The notes: generated by a model not told the origin, from the letters alone. Positions 44,008 through 52,901 are shown, numbered from the stretch's first letter. The stretch: DNA of 64,000 nucleotides from JANSWY01 sp965267245 (GCA_965267245.1 OZ253939.1:248001-312000); one strand, 5' to 3'. Translations and numbers: made by a program.

Positions 44008-44796
44008 CTATTTTTCTATTCCAGGGAATTTCTCCTGCTTCATGAGATGACCAACTTCGGACAATAGCGTCAATTTTCCTCCATAAGCCTCTTCAAGAAG
44101 TTTTTCATTGAACACAGCTTCAATAGGACCAGAGGCTACTAACCGGAGGTTGAGCATGATAAGCCAATCAAAGTATTTTGCCACAGACTGCAGGTCATGG
44201 TGTACAACTATCAGTGTTTTTCCAGCGGCAGACATATCTTTTAGAATGTTGATAATCGCCTTCTCCGTAGCAGCATCTACACCCGCAAAAGGTTCGTCCA
44301 TGAAATAAAGATCAGCTTCCTGGGCCAATGCCCTGGCGAGGAATACACGCTGTTGCTGACCTCCCGATAATTGCGATATCTGTCTTCCTGCAAAGGCTTC
44401 CATTCCTACTTGTTTGAGTGCATACATAGCTGCATCTCTATCAGCTTTTCTCGGTTTTTTGAATAGGCCTAGTCTATTATATCGCCCCATCAGTACCACA
44501 TCCATCACAGAAGCCGGAAAATCCCAGTCAACAGATTCTCTTTGGGGTACATAGCTGACTTTGGTCCTTACTTCATCCAAATCCTGGTCAAAAAGCTTGA
44601 CGTATCCACTATTAATTGGAATAAGTCCCATGATGGCCTTGATCAATGTAGATTTCCCGGCACCATTTGGACCTACTACACCCACCAGCGACCCTTTTGG
44701 AATAGATAAGTCAATACCCCAAAGCACTGGTTTTCTATCGTAGCTTACGGATAGGTCATGTATTTCTAATATTGGATTATCTACTTGCTGTATCAT
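44008..44796 (-). CDS. Metal ABC transporter ATP-binding protein
   Basis: 262 residues, the cytoplasmic ATPase of the metal importer. All motifs are intact: Walker A GPNGAGKST, signature LSGGQQQR, Walker B LYFMDEPF, and His in VVHHDLQ. It overlaps the end of the substrate-binding gene by 20 bases. Together with the two permeases it forms an MntABC/ZnuABC-type complex. Confidence 0.95.
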   Translation of the reverse strand: MIQQVDNPILEIHDLSVSYDRKPVLWGIDLSIPKGSLVGVVGPNGAGKSTLIKAIMGLIPINSGYVKLFDQDLDEVRTKVSYVPQRESVDWDFPASVMDVVLMGRYNRLGLFKKPRKADRDAAMYALKQVGMEAFAGRQISQLSGGQQQRVFLARALAQEADLYFMDEPFAGVDAATEKAIINILKDMSAAGKTLIVVHHDLQSVAKYFDWLIMLNLRLVASGPIEAVFNEKLLEEAYGGKLTLLSEVGHLMKQEKFPGIEK

Positions 44797-45709
44797 TTGT
44801 AGTAGGCTTTAGAGCGTTTACAATAGTCTTGACATTGCTGTCCACCATTCCCAGATAGGTACCCTGAAAGGTTTTGAAATCCCCCATTGCATCAGAAAAG
44901 AGACTCCCCCCAATGGTTACTTCAGCTCCCTTTTGCTTGCAACCATCTACTACAGCTTTTATGGCTTTTTCAGAGACTGACGTTTCTACGAATACAGCTT
45001 TCACCTGATTTTGTGTAATGATATCAATCAAGTTGGCTATGTCTTTTAATCCGAAATCTGTGACGGTTGAAATTCCCTGCAAGGCATGCACCTTGATGTC
45101 GTAAGCATCACCAAAGTATCCGAATGCGTCATGTGATGTTATTAGAATTCGTTGCTGTTCCGGGATCTCTGAAAGCTGGATCTTGACCTGGTCATGAAGA
45201 CTATCTAATTTGGATAGGTAGGTGCTTGTGTTGCGCTCATACATTTGAGCGTTCTCACTGTCCAGGGCAATCAATTGTTTCCCAACTTCCTGTACCACAT
45301 ATTTCCAAAGTGACACATCGAACCATACATGAGGATCCACATTACCCTGGAAGTTTTCACTTTGTCTGAGTTTTGCTTCAGGGATAGTTTCTGCTACCGC
45401 AACCACTTTCTTTACCCGGCCCAAATTTTCAAATACTTCTCCCATCTTACCTTCCAGGTGATGACCATTATAAAGGATGAGATCTGCTTTATTGAGCTTT
45501 GATAAATCTCCTTGCGTGGCTTTGTAGAGGTGAGGGTCAACACCAGGTCCCATGAGTGGAATTGCTGTTACGGAATCCTGGCTGATAACCTTGACAGCAT
45601 CGTAGATCATCCCTGTTGTAGTGACAACAATAGGCTTGCTATTTTTCTGTGAAGCACCGCTACAGTTGATTAAAATTATTGCTATCAGTAAAAAGAAAAA
45701 GTTCCTCAT
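44777..45709 (-). CDS. Metal ABC transporter substrate-binding lipoprotein
   Basis: 310 residues. A lipobox ending at Cys16 (ILINC) is followed by a cluster A-I metal-binding protein: metal-ligand motifs GVDPHLYKAT, NGHHLEGKM, DPHVWFD, and SHDAFGYF. This His-based pattern fits manganese or zinc (TroA/MntC/ZnuA). There is no long His-rich loop, which favours manganese over zinc, as does the MntR-like regulator. It lies 7 bases after mntR. Confidence 0.93.
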   Translation of the reverse strand: MRNFFFLLIAIILINCSGASQKNSKPIVVTTTGMIYDAVKVISQDSVTAIPLMGPGVDPHLYKATQGDLSKLNKADLILYNGHHLEGKMGEVFENLGRVKKVVAVAETIPEAKLRQSENFQGNVDPHVWFDVSLWKYVVQEVGKQLIALDSENAQMYERNTSTYLSKLDSLHDQVKIQLSEIPEQQRILITSHDAFGYFGDAYDIKVHALQGISTVTDFGLKDIANLIDIITQNQVKAVFVETSVSEKAIKAVVDGCKQKGAEVTIGGSLFSDAMGDFKTFQGTYLGMVDSNVKTIVNALKPTTNDTASR

Positions 45710-45716
45710 AATTTGT

Positions 45717-46397
45717 CTAAATATTTCTAACTAATAAGTTGTCGGAGACTTGCTTGGAAAGGAAAACATCTGCTCCGGTTTCCAGTTTTATTTCCAATGA
45801 ATTATCAAACTCGGCTATGTCCTTTATTGTAAATTTAATGCCCAGCCGAATGCCTAATTTATCGAGGTGCTGAAGCAACGCGCTGCTTGAATTTTCAACG
45901 GCCGTGATCACTCCATTTGCACCAATTTTCATTTCTGAAATTGGGTACTGCGGACCTATGGAAATCTGTCCATTTTCATCAGGTATCGGATCCCCGTGAG
46001 GATCTATTTTTGGGTGTCCTAAAAACTCATCTAATCTGGTGATGAGTAGGGGAGAATGAATGTGCTCCAATTGTTCCGCGATCTCATGAACCTCGTCCCA
46101 TTGAAATTGTAATTTTTCAACAAGAAACACTTCCCATAGGCGGTGTTTCCGAATTACCTGCAATGCCATCTTCTCACCTCGCTCACTAATATTTACCCCA
46201 CGGTACTTCTTATAGGTGATGACCCGTTTGGTAGATAATTTCTTGATCATGTCGCTCACAGAAGCTGCGGCTGTATGCAATTCATCAGCGAGCTGGTTTG
46301 TTGTAACCTCCTGCGTGCCTCCGTTAGAGAGGTGATAGATCGCTTTTAGGTAATTTTCTTCTGTTAAACTTAAAATCACAATCGGCGTATCAAACAT
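45717..46397 (-). CDS. mntR: DtxR/MntR-family metal-dependent regulator
   Basis: 226 residues. An N-terminal winged helix (about 8-70: LTEENYLKAIYHLS, LHTAAASVSDMIKKL), a dimerisation/metal-binding domain (about 75-145: HRLWEVFLVEKL, VHEIAEQLEHI, HPKIDPHGDPIP) and a C-terminal SH3-like FeoA domain. It heads the metal ABC operon and probably represses it when metal is abundant. The operator and the promoter overlap exactly at 46402-46437. Confidence 0.9.
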   Translation of the reverse strand: MFDTPIVILSLTEENYLKAIYHLSNGGTQEVTTNQLADELHTAAASVSDMIKKLSTKRVITYKKYRGVNISERGEKMALQVIRKHRLWEVFLVEKLQFQWDEVHEIAEQLEHIHSPLLITRLDEFLGHPKIDPHGDPIPDENGQISIGPQYPISEMKIGANGVITAVENSSSALLQHLDKLGIRLGIKFTIKDIAEFDNSLEIKLETGADVFLSKQVSDNLLVRNI

Positions 46398-46401
46398 TAA
46401 A

Positions 46402-46437
46402 TTTAGACAAATCTAAAAATATTTTTTAACAAAACAA
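46402..46437 (-). promoter_or_regulatory. mntR-operon promoter with overlapping MntR box
   Basis: On the minus strand TTG (46435-46437), a 19-base spacer and TAGATTTG (46408-46415) match the Bacteroidota consensus exactly. The dyad TTTAGA-CAAA-TCTAAA (46402-46417) covers the -7 element and is of the DtxR/MntR type. Bound repressor would block RNA polymerase. The leader would be about 7 bases. Confidence 0.85.
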
Positions 46438-46489
46438 ATAATCTCCTAATAACATGCTTTTAATGAGAAGGTTATAATAAATAAATTGA

Positions 46490-47599
46490 TTAATTAATTG
46501 TATTTACAAATTTGAGCAGTTTTGGCTCTTCCTGTGACCACCCGAATGCTTCATTCTTAATATTCCTGGGAGTCTGAGAATGATTTTTGATTGAGTTTAT
46601 TATAGATGAAGTAGAAAAATCATCAAAATTTATGGGTATAGCCAAGCCAATTTTTTCACCTAGTTTGGTCCATGCGGCGCATTCGTCAGAAATAAACGGG
46701 ACTCCCAGAAAAATGCACTCAAACACTTTGGTGGGAATACAATTGATATTGGATGGGTTTAGCTTGTAGCTGACGATTGCACACCCGGATTGACAGATGC
46801 TTTCAATTATCTCAGAATGGTGAATAGGATTTTCCTGAGATACAAGATTGATGAATTTCTTTTTCGAACAATAAACATTTAGCTTTTCTCTAAACTTTAC
46901 ATCAGGGCAGTGTCCAATAATTTTCAGACACAAACCGGTCTCAATTTCTCGAAGTTTTTCAACTAATTCTATGGCTTTTAAAACTCCGCTATTTTCAGAA
47001 AGATTTCCCGTAAAAATAAGTTGATTCCACCCTCGCTTTTGAATGGGTTCTACATGTGAGAGAGCAGCTTTGTTTTGAAGAATTAAGTGAGGTTTTTTGA
47101 TGTGAAATTTGAACTCATTTGAGTAACCTTCTTCAGCTAAAATTGATCCGTCAATGAAAGGACTGCATATGATTTCTTTCATCCGAACAAGCAAACCGTA
47201 TGGGTATTTAAAGAACCAAAAGTAATTGTCTTGAAACCAAAAATTTCTAAGATAATTTTCCTGGATATCATAGATTAACTTGTACCTGAAAAAGAATTTA
47301 AGAACCGTAGTTGACAGTAATATTTCATGAGTAGTAAGGATTAATATTTGCGGTTTGAGAAGGATTATTTTTTTCAATACACGCCACCGGTTTAGCAGTC
47401 TTGCCAGTGAGAGTCCGAACGTATTTTGAAGCACATGAAATTTAATTGCTGGATGTTCCGGATTAATTTTTGACGTATTTCCTATGATATTAATCTCATA
47501 TTTATTTGTTTTCGCCAATGAAAGACCAAATCGCTTGTAGCTCCTTGGATCATCCACAGGTTTCAGGATTGAAGCTATAACGATTTTAATTTTACTCAT
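46490..47599 (-). CDS. Glycosyltransferase (GT4-like)
   Basis: 369 residues from ATG 47599; the frame opens upstream with TTG at 47623, which I reject because it overlaps the dapD promoter. Two Rossmann-type halves: an N-terminal half with SLAKTNKYEINIIG, ILILTTHEILLSTTVL and YDIQENY, and a C-terminal GT-B half with LIFTGNLSENSGVLKAIELV, CAIVSYKLNPSNINCIPTKVFE and GVPFISDE. These match the GT4 donor-binding domain. It may build a polysaccharide or glycolipid. It is alone, divergent from dapD with only 34 bases between. Confidence 0.85.
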   Translation of the reverse strand: MSKIKIVIASILKPVDDPRSYKRFGLSLAKTNKYEINIIGNTSKINPEHPAIKFHVLQNTFGLSLARLLNRWRVLKKIILLKPQILILTTHEILLSTTVLKFFFRYKLIYDIQENYLRNFWFQDNYFWFFKYPYGLLVRMKEIICSPFIDGSILAEEGYSNEFKFHIKKPHLILQNKAALSHVEPIQKRGWNQLIFTGNLSENSGVLKAIELVEKLREIETGLCLKIIGHCPDVKFREKLNVYCSKKKFINLVSQENPIHHSEIIESICQSGCAIVSYKLNPSNINCIPTKVFECIFLGVPFISDECAAWTKLGEKIGLAIPINFDDFSTSSIINSIKNHSQTPRNIKNEAFGWSQEEPKLLKFVNTIN

Positions 47600-47633
47600 T
47601 GAAATCAAGTATACTGAAAGCAAATAGAAATTA

Positions 47634-48446
47634 ATGGAATTACAAGAATTAATTGAACGGGCCTGGGAGGATAGGAAACAAATAGCACAGAAAGAAATAA
47701 GTGTTGCTATTAAAACTGTGATCGATGACCTTGATAATGGGAAACGTCGGATCGCAGAACAAGTAGATGGAGAATGGATCGTTCATGAGTGGATCAAGAA
47801 AGCTGTAATTCTGTATTTTCCATTGATGAAAATGCAGCTGATTGAAATAGGACCTTTTCAGTTCCATGACAAGATCAAGTTGAAATCAGGATATGATCAA
47901 TTGAATGTAAGGGTTGTACCTCATGCCATAGCCAGGTATGGTTCTTTCGTAAATGAGAATACTGTTTTGATGCCTAGCTATGTTAATATTGGTGCATATG
48001 TAGACAGTGGATCAATGGTAGATACCTGGGCAACAGTTGGAAGCTGTGCGCAGATAGGTAAAAATGTTCACCTCAGTGGAGGAGTTGGTATTGGAGGAGT
48101 TCTTGAACCTGTGCAGGCTGCTCCAGTTATAATAGAGGACAATGCTTTTATTGGATCCAGATGCATAGTAGTGGAAGGAGTGAGAGTAGGAAAAGAAGCG
48201 GTTCTGGGTGCCAATGTTGTATTGACTGCAAGTTCTAAAATAATTGACGTTACAGGAGACGAACCAGTAGAATACAAAGGCTATGTACCTGAAAGGTCTG
48301 TGGTGATACCAGGTTCTTACACAAAGAAATTTCCAGCTGGAGAATATCAGGTGGGCTGTGCTCTTATCATTGGCAAGAGAAAGGAAAGTACTGATAAAAA
48401 GACTTCCCTCAACGACGCACTTAGAGATAACAGTGTAGCAGTTTAG
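47634..48446 (+). CDS. dapD: Tetrahydrodipicolinate N-succinyltransferase
   Basis: 270 residues. It makes N-succinyl-2-amino-6-oxopimelate in the diaminopimelate/lysine pathway using succinyl-CoA. The N-terminal helical part (ELQELIERAWEDRKQ) is followed by a left-handed beta-helix of hexapeptide repeats (AYVDSGSMVDTWATVGSCAQIGKNVHLSGG, read in parts), with GIGGVLEPVQAAPVIIEDNAFIGS as the usual DapD stretch. Start and length are standard. dapA lies 1.5 kb downstream on the other strand. Confidence 0.97.
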   Translation: MELQELIERAWEDRKQIAQKEISVAIKTVIDDLDNGKRRIAEQVDGEWIVHEWIKKAVILYFPLMKMQLIEIGPFQFHDKIKLKSGYDQLNVRVVPHAIARYGSFVNENTVLMPSYVNIGAYVDSGSMVDTWATVGSCAQIGKNVHLSGGVGIGGVLEPVQAAPVIIEDNAFIGSRCIVVEGVRVGKEAVLGANVVLTASSKIIDVTGDEPVEYKGYVPERSVVIPGSYTKKFPAGEYQVGCALIIGKRKESTDKKTSLNDALRDNSVAV

Positions 48447-48487
48447 CCAATAACCATCATTTATTTTTATTAATCTCCGTCATAAGC

Positions 48488-48531
48488 TGAATTTCAGCGT
48501 GAGTACTTCTATATTTGCACGCTGAAATTCA
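48488..48531. promoter_or_regulatory. Inverted repeat enclosing a -7 promoter element
   Basis: TGAATTTCAGCGTG (48488-48501) and CACGCTGAAATTCA (48518-48531) are perfect 14-base reverse complements. The TATATTTG element (48510-48517, exact TAnnTTTG) sits in the 16-base loop, 6 bases before the TPR lipoprotein start. The arms would cover the -33 region and the transcription start, a classic repressor layout. A hairpin in the transcript is the alternative. Confidence 0.7.
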
Positions 48532-48536
48532 ATCTT

Positions 48537-49127
48537 ATGAAACAAGCATTATATATTATTCTCGCCATACTGGTTTTTTCATGCGCTGACAACACAGAGA
48601 AAGATGGTGATTACTTCTACAATGCAAAAGAATATCAGAACGCGATAAACGAATATTCTAATTACCTTGAATTGCATCCGGATAATGTTAAGTCGTTGTA
48701 CAACCGTGGTAGATCATATGAGGAACTAGGGAAATACGATAAAGCACTTGAGGACTATTTGGGCGTCCTGGAAATAGAAGATAAAAATCATAATGCAAAG
48801 CTGAGTCTGTCTAAACACTTTTACAGAGAGAAGCAATATGAGAAAGCTTTTGGTTATGCAAAGCAAGTTGTGGAAACCAATGGTAATAATCCTGTAGCTC
48901 ATCTATTTGCTGCCAAAGCAAAGCATCAGCTCGGATATAGGGAAGAAGCAATGAAGTCCTATGATGAAGCAATTAGATTAAACAAGGACCTGGGAGAAGC
49001 CTACTTATACAGAGGAGCACTTAAAATCAATCTTGGCCAACAAAAGTCAGGTTGTGCAGACCTGAAGATTGCTAAAAACCTGGAAGTTGCTGAAGCTGAT
49101 AATGCGCTAAAAGCATATTGCCAGTAG
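48537..49127 (+). CDS. TPR-repeat lipoprotein
   Basis: 196 residues. A lipobox with Cys16 (LVFSC) is followed by about five TPR units, e.g. AKEYQNAINEYSNYLELHPDN, SLYNRGRSYEELGKYDKALEDYL and ALYLYRGALKINLGQQ-like stretches. It is likely a periplasmic scaffold or assembly factor. The gene lies between dapD and dapA, convergent with dapA (2 bases). A 14-base dyad with a promoter element precedes it, so it seems separately regulated. Confidence 0.85.
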   Translation: MKQALYIILAILVFSCADNTEKDGDYFYNAKEYQNAINEYSNYLELHPDNVKSLYNRGRSYEELGKYDKALEDYLGVLEIEDKNHNAKLSLSKHFYREKQYEKAFGYAKQVVETNGNNPVAHLFAAKAKHQLGYREEAMKSYDEAIRLNKDLGEAYLYRGALKINLGQQKSGCADLKIAKNLEVAEADNALKAYCQ

Positions 49128-49129
49128 AC

Positions 49130-50005
49130 TTAATAAGTCCACTGGTCAATTTTTCTTTTCAGGGGATCACCAGCGACCATTAATGGCGGGCGAACATATG
49201 CTTCGCAAATATCTTTAGAAGATAGGGCATACTTCAAACCAACCGGGTTTCCTTCTTCCATGAGTAAATCATTTAATGGAAGTGTTTTGTAGTAAATCTC
49301 ATTGGCAGCCACGAAATCACTTTTCAGTGCAGCATTGACCATATCTGAAAATTGCTTAGGAATGAAATTGGCCATCACAGAAATTACACCTTTGGCGCCA
49401 AGGCTTATCATGGGTACTGTGAGCATATCGTCTCCGGATAACAGTAGAAAATCTTTTGGTTTGGAGGCTGCTATTTTTGCACATTGAACAAGGTCTCCCG
49501 AGGCTTCTTTTGTTCCGATAATATTGTCATGTTCAGCTAATGCCAATGTAGTTTCCGACAAAAGATTTGAAGCTGTTCTCCCTGGTACATTGTATAGGAT
49601 AACAGGAACCTTGCAATGGTCAGCAAGTTGTTCGTAGTGGTATATAATTCCTTTTTGTTCAGGTTTATTGTAATAGGGGTTTGCTGATAATACAGCATCC
49701 ACAAACTGGGTCTCCAGATTGGAGGCTCTTTTTACAAGCGATTGTGTGTCATTACCACCAAGTCCATAAACTATTGGCAGTCTGCCATTGACCTGTTCGG
49801 CCACAGTTTCCAATATTTTTAATTTGTCTGGCTTACTGATTGTAGGAGACTCTCCAGTAGTACCCATCACCACCAGATAGTTGACACCTCCATCAATTAC
49901 ATGATCCACAAGTTTCTTAAGACCAGCCCAATCAATTGACAGGTCTTGGTTAAATGGTGTGGCCAGTGCTACACCTGTTCCTTCTAAACGCTTTAAATCC
50001 TTCAT
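49130..50005 (-). CDS. dapA: 4-hydroxy-tetrahydrodipicolinate synthase
   Basis: 291 residues. It condenses pyruvate with aspartate semialdehyde, the first committed step to lysine and diaminopimelate. TIM-barrel motifs are intact: MGTTGESPT, YNVPGRT with the catalytic Tyr, and Schiff-base Lys166 in GTKEASGD. The start is MKDLKRLEGTGVALATPF (ATG 50005). It lies 9 bases after the DUF6913-like gene and is co-oriented with ligA. Confidence 0.97.
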   Translation of the reverse strand: MKDLKRLEGTGVALATPFNQDLSIDWAGLKKLVDHVIDGGVNYLVVMGTTGESPTISKPDKLKILETVAEQVNGRLPIVYGLGGNDTQSLVKRASNLETQFVDAVLSANPYYNKPEQKGIIYHYEQLADHCKVPVILYNVPGRTASNLLSETTLALAEHDNIIGTKEASGDLVQCAKIAASKPKDFLLLSGDDMLTVPMISLGAKGVISVMANFIPKQFSDMVNAALKSDFVAANEIYYKTLPLNDLLMEEGNPVGLKYALSSKDICEAYVRPPLMVAGDPLKRKIDQWTY

Positions 50006-50014
50006 TCTAAACTG

Positions 50015-50527
50015 CTAAAACCTCTTGATGTAATGATTAATTTGTTGGATTAGATGGGTTATGCTGTTGTTTTCCGGTTTGATCATTAGCTCATAGAAAG
50101 AACCCTTGGAATCAGAATAGTTACCTACTCTGCATTTGGCTTTACTATTGGCTAATATGTTATCGGCATATTGGTTACTATTCAGGTCAATGTGAAATAA
50201 GTAATCGAATGATTTATCAGAAAATACATGAACACTGTCATTGGTCCACTTACCTAGATTTGAAATGTCCTGAAAATTGATCAGTGTAAACTCAGGAACA
50301 TTAATATCTTGCTTTTTGTCTTTAAGGACCAGTACATGCACTTTTTTACCTTCGCTTTCTAGCTGGTCATAAAAATTATAGACTTCCTGCAGGTCATCCT
50401 GGGATGAAAAAGTGTGCACCAAACCTATATTACCCGCTTCTCTATAATTGGTATTTGCTCTTTGGGTATTATTTTGCTTTAATGCGTTTTTAGTGTGATA
50501 TACAATTATTTTCTTCCCAAGCATCAC
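50015..50527 (-). CDS. DUF6913-like protein
   Basis: 170 residues, soluble, no signal peptide. The pattern IGLVHTFSSQDDLQEVYNFYDQL, FDYLFHIDLNSN and SFYELMIKP (read in parts) matches small proteins that sit next to dapA/ligA in many Bacteroidota genomes. Function is unknown; the position in the ligA-DUF-dapA unit is conserved in my experience. It overlaps ligA by 4 bases. Confidence 0.75.
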   Translation of the reverse strand: MMLGKKIIVYHTKNALKQNNTQRANTNYREAGNIGLVHTFSSQDDLQEVYNFYDQLESEGKKVHVLVLKDKKQDINVPEFTLINFQDISNLGKWTNDSVHVFSDKSFDYLFHIDLNSNQYADNILANSKAKCRVGNYSDSKGSFYELMIKPENNSITHLIQQINHYIKRF

Positions 50528-52560
50528 TTAATCATTTCCTCAAATTCATCCTCGCTAATAATTTTGACGCCTAATTTAGTAGCTTTTTCCAACTTTGCAG
50601 GTCCCATTTTGTCTCCAGCTACTAAAAAGTCTAGTTTTCCTGAAATTCCTGAAAGAATTTTGCCTCCATGGTCCTGAATAAGTGCCTTTAACTCGTCTCT
50701 GCCATAATTTTCAAATACTCCCGATATCACGAAAGATTTACCCTCCAGCACATCTGAAACCTGAGTGCTTTCTTTTTCCTCAATCTCAAAGTTTAACCCA
50801 GCCTGTTTCAAGTCATCGACAATTGTGTTGTTACTCTCGATCGAGAAGAAATCGATGACACTTTGCGCTATTCTTTCACCTATCTCATTGGCTTCAATGA
50901 GAGATTCCAATGAGGCATTCTTGAGTTTGTCAATATTCTTAAAATGTTCAGCCAACTTGGTTGCGACTGTTTTGCCCACATATCGAATGCCTAACGCAAA
51001 AAGTACCGTCTCAAAAGGATTCTCTTTCGACCGCAGGATGGAATCAATAATGTTTTTAGCAGATTTTTCACGTAAAGACCGAATTCCTGATTCTTTTTTA
51101 TCAGAGCTTACATTAAATGTCAGACCATTGATCTGATTGAACGTTAATTTGAACAGATCAGCATAATTACTGATGAGCCCATTGTCAAGTAATCCTTTAA
51201 TGGTTTCAGGTCCCAATGATTCGATATTCATGGAATTTCGATGGATGAAATGTTCAATTCTACCCTGGATTTGTGGGGGACAACCATTCACATTTGGGCA
51301 ATAATGAACTGCCTCACCTTCTTTTCGGATCAGTGCTGTACCACATTCCGGACAAGAGCTGATATACTCAAATGGAATACTTGAATCTGATCGCTCTGCA
51401 ACAGCGGTAACTTTAGGTATAATTTCACCTCCTTTTTCTACTGAAACAATATCGCCCACCCTTAGGTCAAGTCTTTCTATTTCATTGGCATTATGAAGGG
51501 ATGCTCTTTTCACGGTTGTTCCTGCCAATAGTACCGGATTTAATTCCGCAACAGGAGTAATTGCCCCAGTTCTACCTACCTGGTAGGTGATATCATTTAA
51601 TTTTGTGTTAGCTGATTCAGCTTTGTATTTGTACGAGATGGCCCATCTTGGACTTTTTGCAGTGAAGCCAAGTTCATTTTGCTGGTACAGACTATTTACC
51701 TTGATCACGATACCATCAGTGTCCAGCGGGAGCCCCAATCTCTTTGTTTCCCACTTTTCAATGTATGCCAGGACTTCATCAATAGTTTGGCACTTTTGAT
51801 AAGTAGGAGAGACGTTAAAACCCCAGGTCTCAAGGTTCTTTATAGCCTCTTCATGTGTTTCCACATCCACGCCGTATAAGGCATAGAGAAAGCAATCCAG
51901 TTTTCTTTTCGCCACAATTGATGAGTCCTGCATCTTCAATGTACCCGATGCAGTGTTCCTGGGATTAGCCAATCGCTCTTCACCAATATCTTCTCGCTCT
52001 AAATTGATTTGTTCAAATACTTTGAGTGGTAGAAATACTTCTCCTCTTACCTCAAACTTTTCAGGGTAGTTATCCGCACTTAATCTTAAAGGTAAAGACC
52101 GGATAGTTTTGGCATTGGTGGTAATATCATCACCTTTAGTTCCATCCCCTCTGGTGACCGCTTGTTTCAAAACACCATTTTCATACTTTAAACTAATGGC
52201 TACTCCATCAAATTTGAGTTCACAGAAATACTCGTAATCATCAGTTCCAAGATTCCGTTTAACCCTTCCATCAAAATCAACCAATTCTTCCTTTGAATAG
52301 GTGTTTCCCAATGAGAGCATTGGGTATTCATGATGAACAGTTTCGAAGTGTTTTGTAATTGTTCCACCAACTCGTTGACTAGGTGAGTCCTCCAAAAGAA
52401 ATTCAGGAAATTCTTTCTCCAAAGCAATCAGTTTGTTCAGTAACTGATCGAATTCAAAATCCGAAATTTCGGAGATGCTCTCCTGATAATACTTATGGTT
52501 GTAGTGCCTTATTTTTTTGGAAAGTTCTTCAATTTCCTTTTGGGCTTCACTTTTAGTCAT
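50524..52560 (-). CDS. ligA: NAD-dependent DNA ligase LigA
   Basis: 678 residues, the normal length. It seals nicks in DNA during replication and repair. The Ia domain starts with KSEAQKEIEELSKKIRHYNHKYY (read in parts). The adenylation domain has Lys116 in ELKFDG as nucleophile, then the OB-fold, a tetracysteine zinc finger (CPECGTALIRKEG...CPNVNGCP), helix-hairpin-helix region and a C-terminal BRCT domain (about 600-678, EGKSFVISGVFENYGRDEL). The promoter 29 bases upstream matches consensus exactly. Confidence 0.98.
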   Translation of the reverse strand: MTKSEAQKEIEELSKKIRHYNHKYYQESISEISDFEFDQLLNKLIALEKEFPEFLLEDSPSQRVGGTITKHFETVHHEYPMLSLGNTYSKEELVDFDGRVKRNLGTDDYEYFCELKFDGVAISLKYENGVLKQAVTRGDGTKGDDITTNAKTIRSLPLRLSADNYPEKFEVRGEVFLPLKVFEQINLEREDIGEERLANPRNTASGTLKMQDSSIVAKRKLDCFLYALYGVDVETHEEAIKNLETWGFNVSPTYQKCQTIDEVLAYIEKWETKRLGLPLDTDGIVIKVNSLYQQNELGFTAKSPRWAISYKYKAESANTKLNDITYQVGRTGAITPVAELNPVLLAGTTVKRASLHNANEIERLDLRVGDIVSVEKGGEIIPKVTAVAERSDSSIPFEYISSCPECGTALIRKEGEAVHYCPNVNGCPPQIQGRIEHFIHRNSMNIESLGPETIKGLLDNGLISNYADLFKLTFNQINGLTFNVSSDKKESGIRSLREKSAKNIIDSILRSKENPFETVLFALGIRYVGKTVATKLAEHFKNIDKLKNASLESLIEANEIGERIAQSVIDFFSIESNNTIVDDLKQAGLNFEIEEKESTQVSDVLEGKSFVISGVFENYGRDELKALIQDHGGKILSGISGKLDFLVAGDKMGPAKLEKATKLGVKIISEDEFEEMIK

Positions 52561-52588
52561 GGGTAGTGCGAATCAAGATATAAGTACG

Positions 52589-52618
52589 CAAATGTAATCA
52601 TTGAACTAAATAAGGCAA
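52589..52618 (-). promoter_or_regulatory. ligA promoter
   Basis: On the minus strand TTG (52616-52618), a 19-base spacer and TACATTTG (52589-52596) match the Bacteroidota consensus TTG-N19-TAnnTTTG exactly. Transcription would start near 52585 and ligA begins at 52560. Confidence 0.9.
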
Positions 52619-52775
52619 ATACCCTTTAATCTGATGTTTTTGTCACCATTTAATAGGGTTTCTAATTGTACTCATTTGATAGGGTTTTGACAATGAAAAG
52701 GATTTCATCCCTCTTGCAATTGTACTTTAACAAGATTTTATGTGACAAAACATTTTTCTGTGGCTTGCAGAGCTT

Positions 52776-52825
52776 GTACACCTATTGTATACCTACCCTA
52801 AAGGACTAGTACACTTCTGGTATAC
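52776..52825 (+). promoter_or_regulatory. Twin GTACAC-N5-GTATAC sites
   Basis: The 17-base dyad GTACAC-N5-GTATAC occurs at 52776-52792 and 52809-52825, exactly 33 bases (about three helix turns) apart. The second copy ends 33 bases before the TAGCTTTG element (52858-52865). Two copies in phase, upstream of a promoter with no TTG at -33, suggest an activator-dependent promoter for the operon. Confidence 0.7.
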
Positions 52826-52857
52826 TTGGATTTCTAGGCTTCCTCTTTTTGTCGAAA

Positions 52858-52865
52858 TAGCTTTG
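52858..52865 (+). promoter_or_regulatory. -7 element of the giant-protein operon
   Basis: TAGCTTTG matches TAnnTTTG. The -33 position (52836-52838) reads AGG, not TTG, so the promoter probably needs help. Start of transcription about 52872, 30 bases before the first gene. Confidence 0.6.
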
Positions 52866-52901
52866 AAAATCGAACAAAGTTAAAATCCACAATACTGTAA
52901 A

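Larger units (their letters stand above)
52561..52901. other. Spacer with divergent promoters and repeats
   Basis: This 341-base gap holds the ligA promoter, a direct repeat (CATTTAATAGGGTTT at 52647 and CATTTGATAGGGTTT at 52673, 26 bases apart), the twin GTACAC/GTATAC sites and the TAGCTTTG -7 element of the operon at 52902. No RNA gene is seen. Confidence 0.6.
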
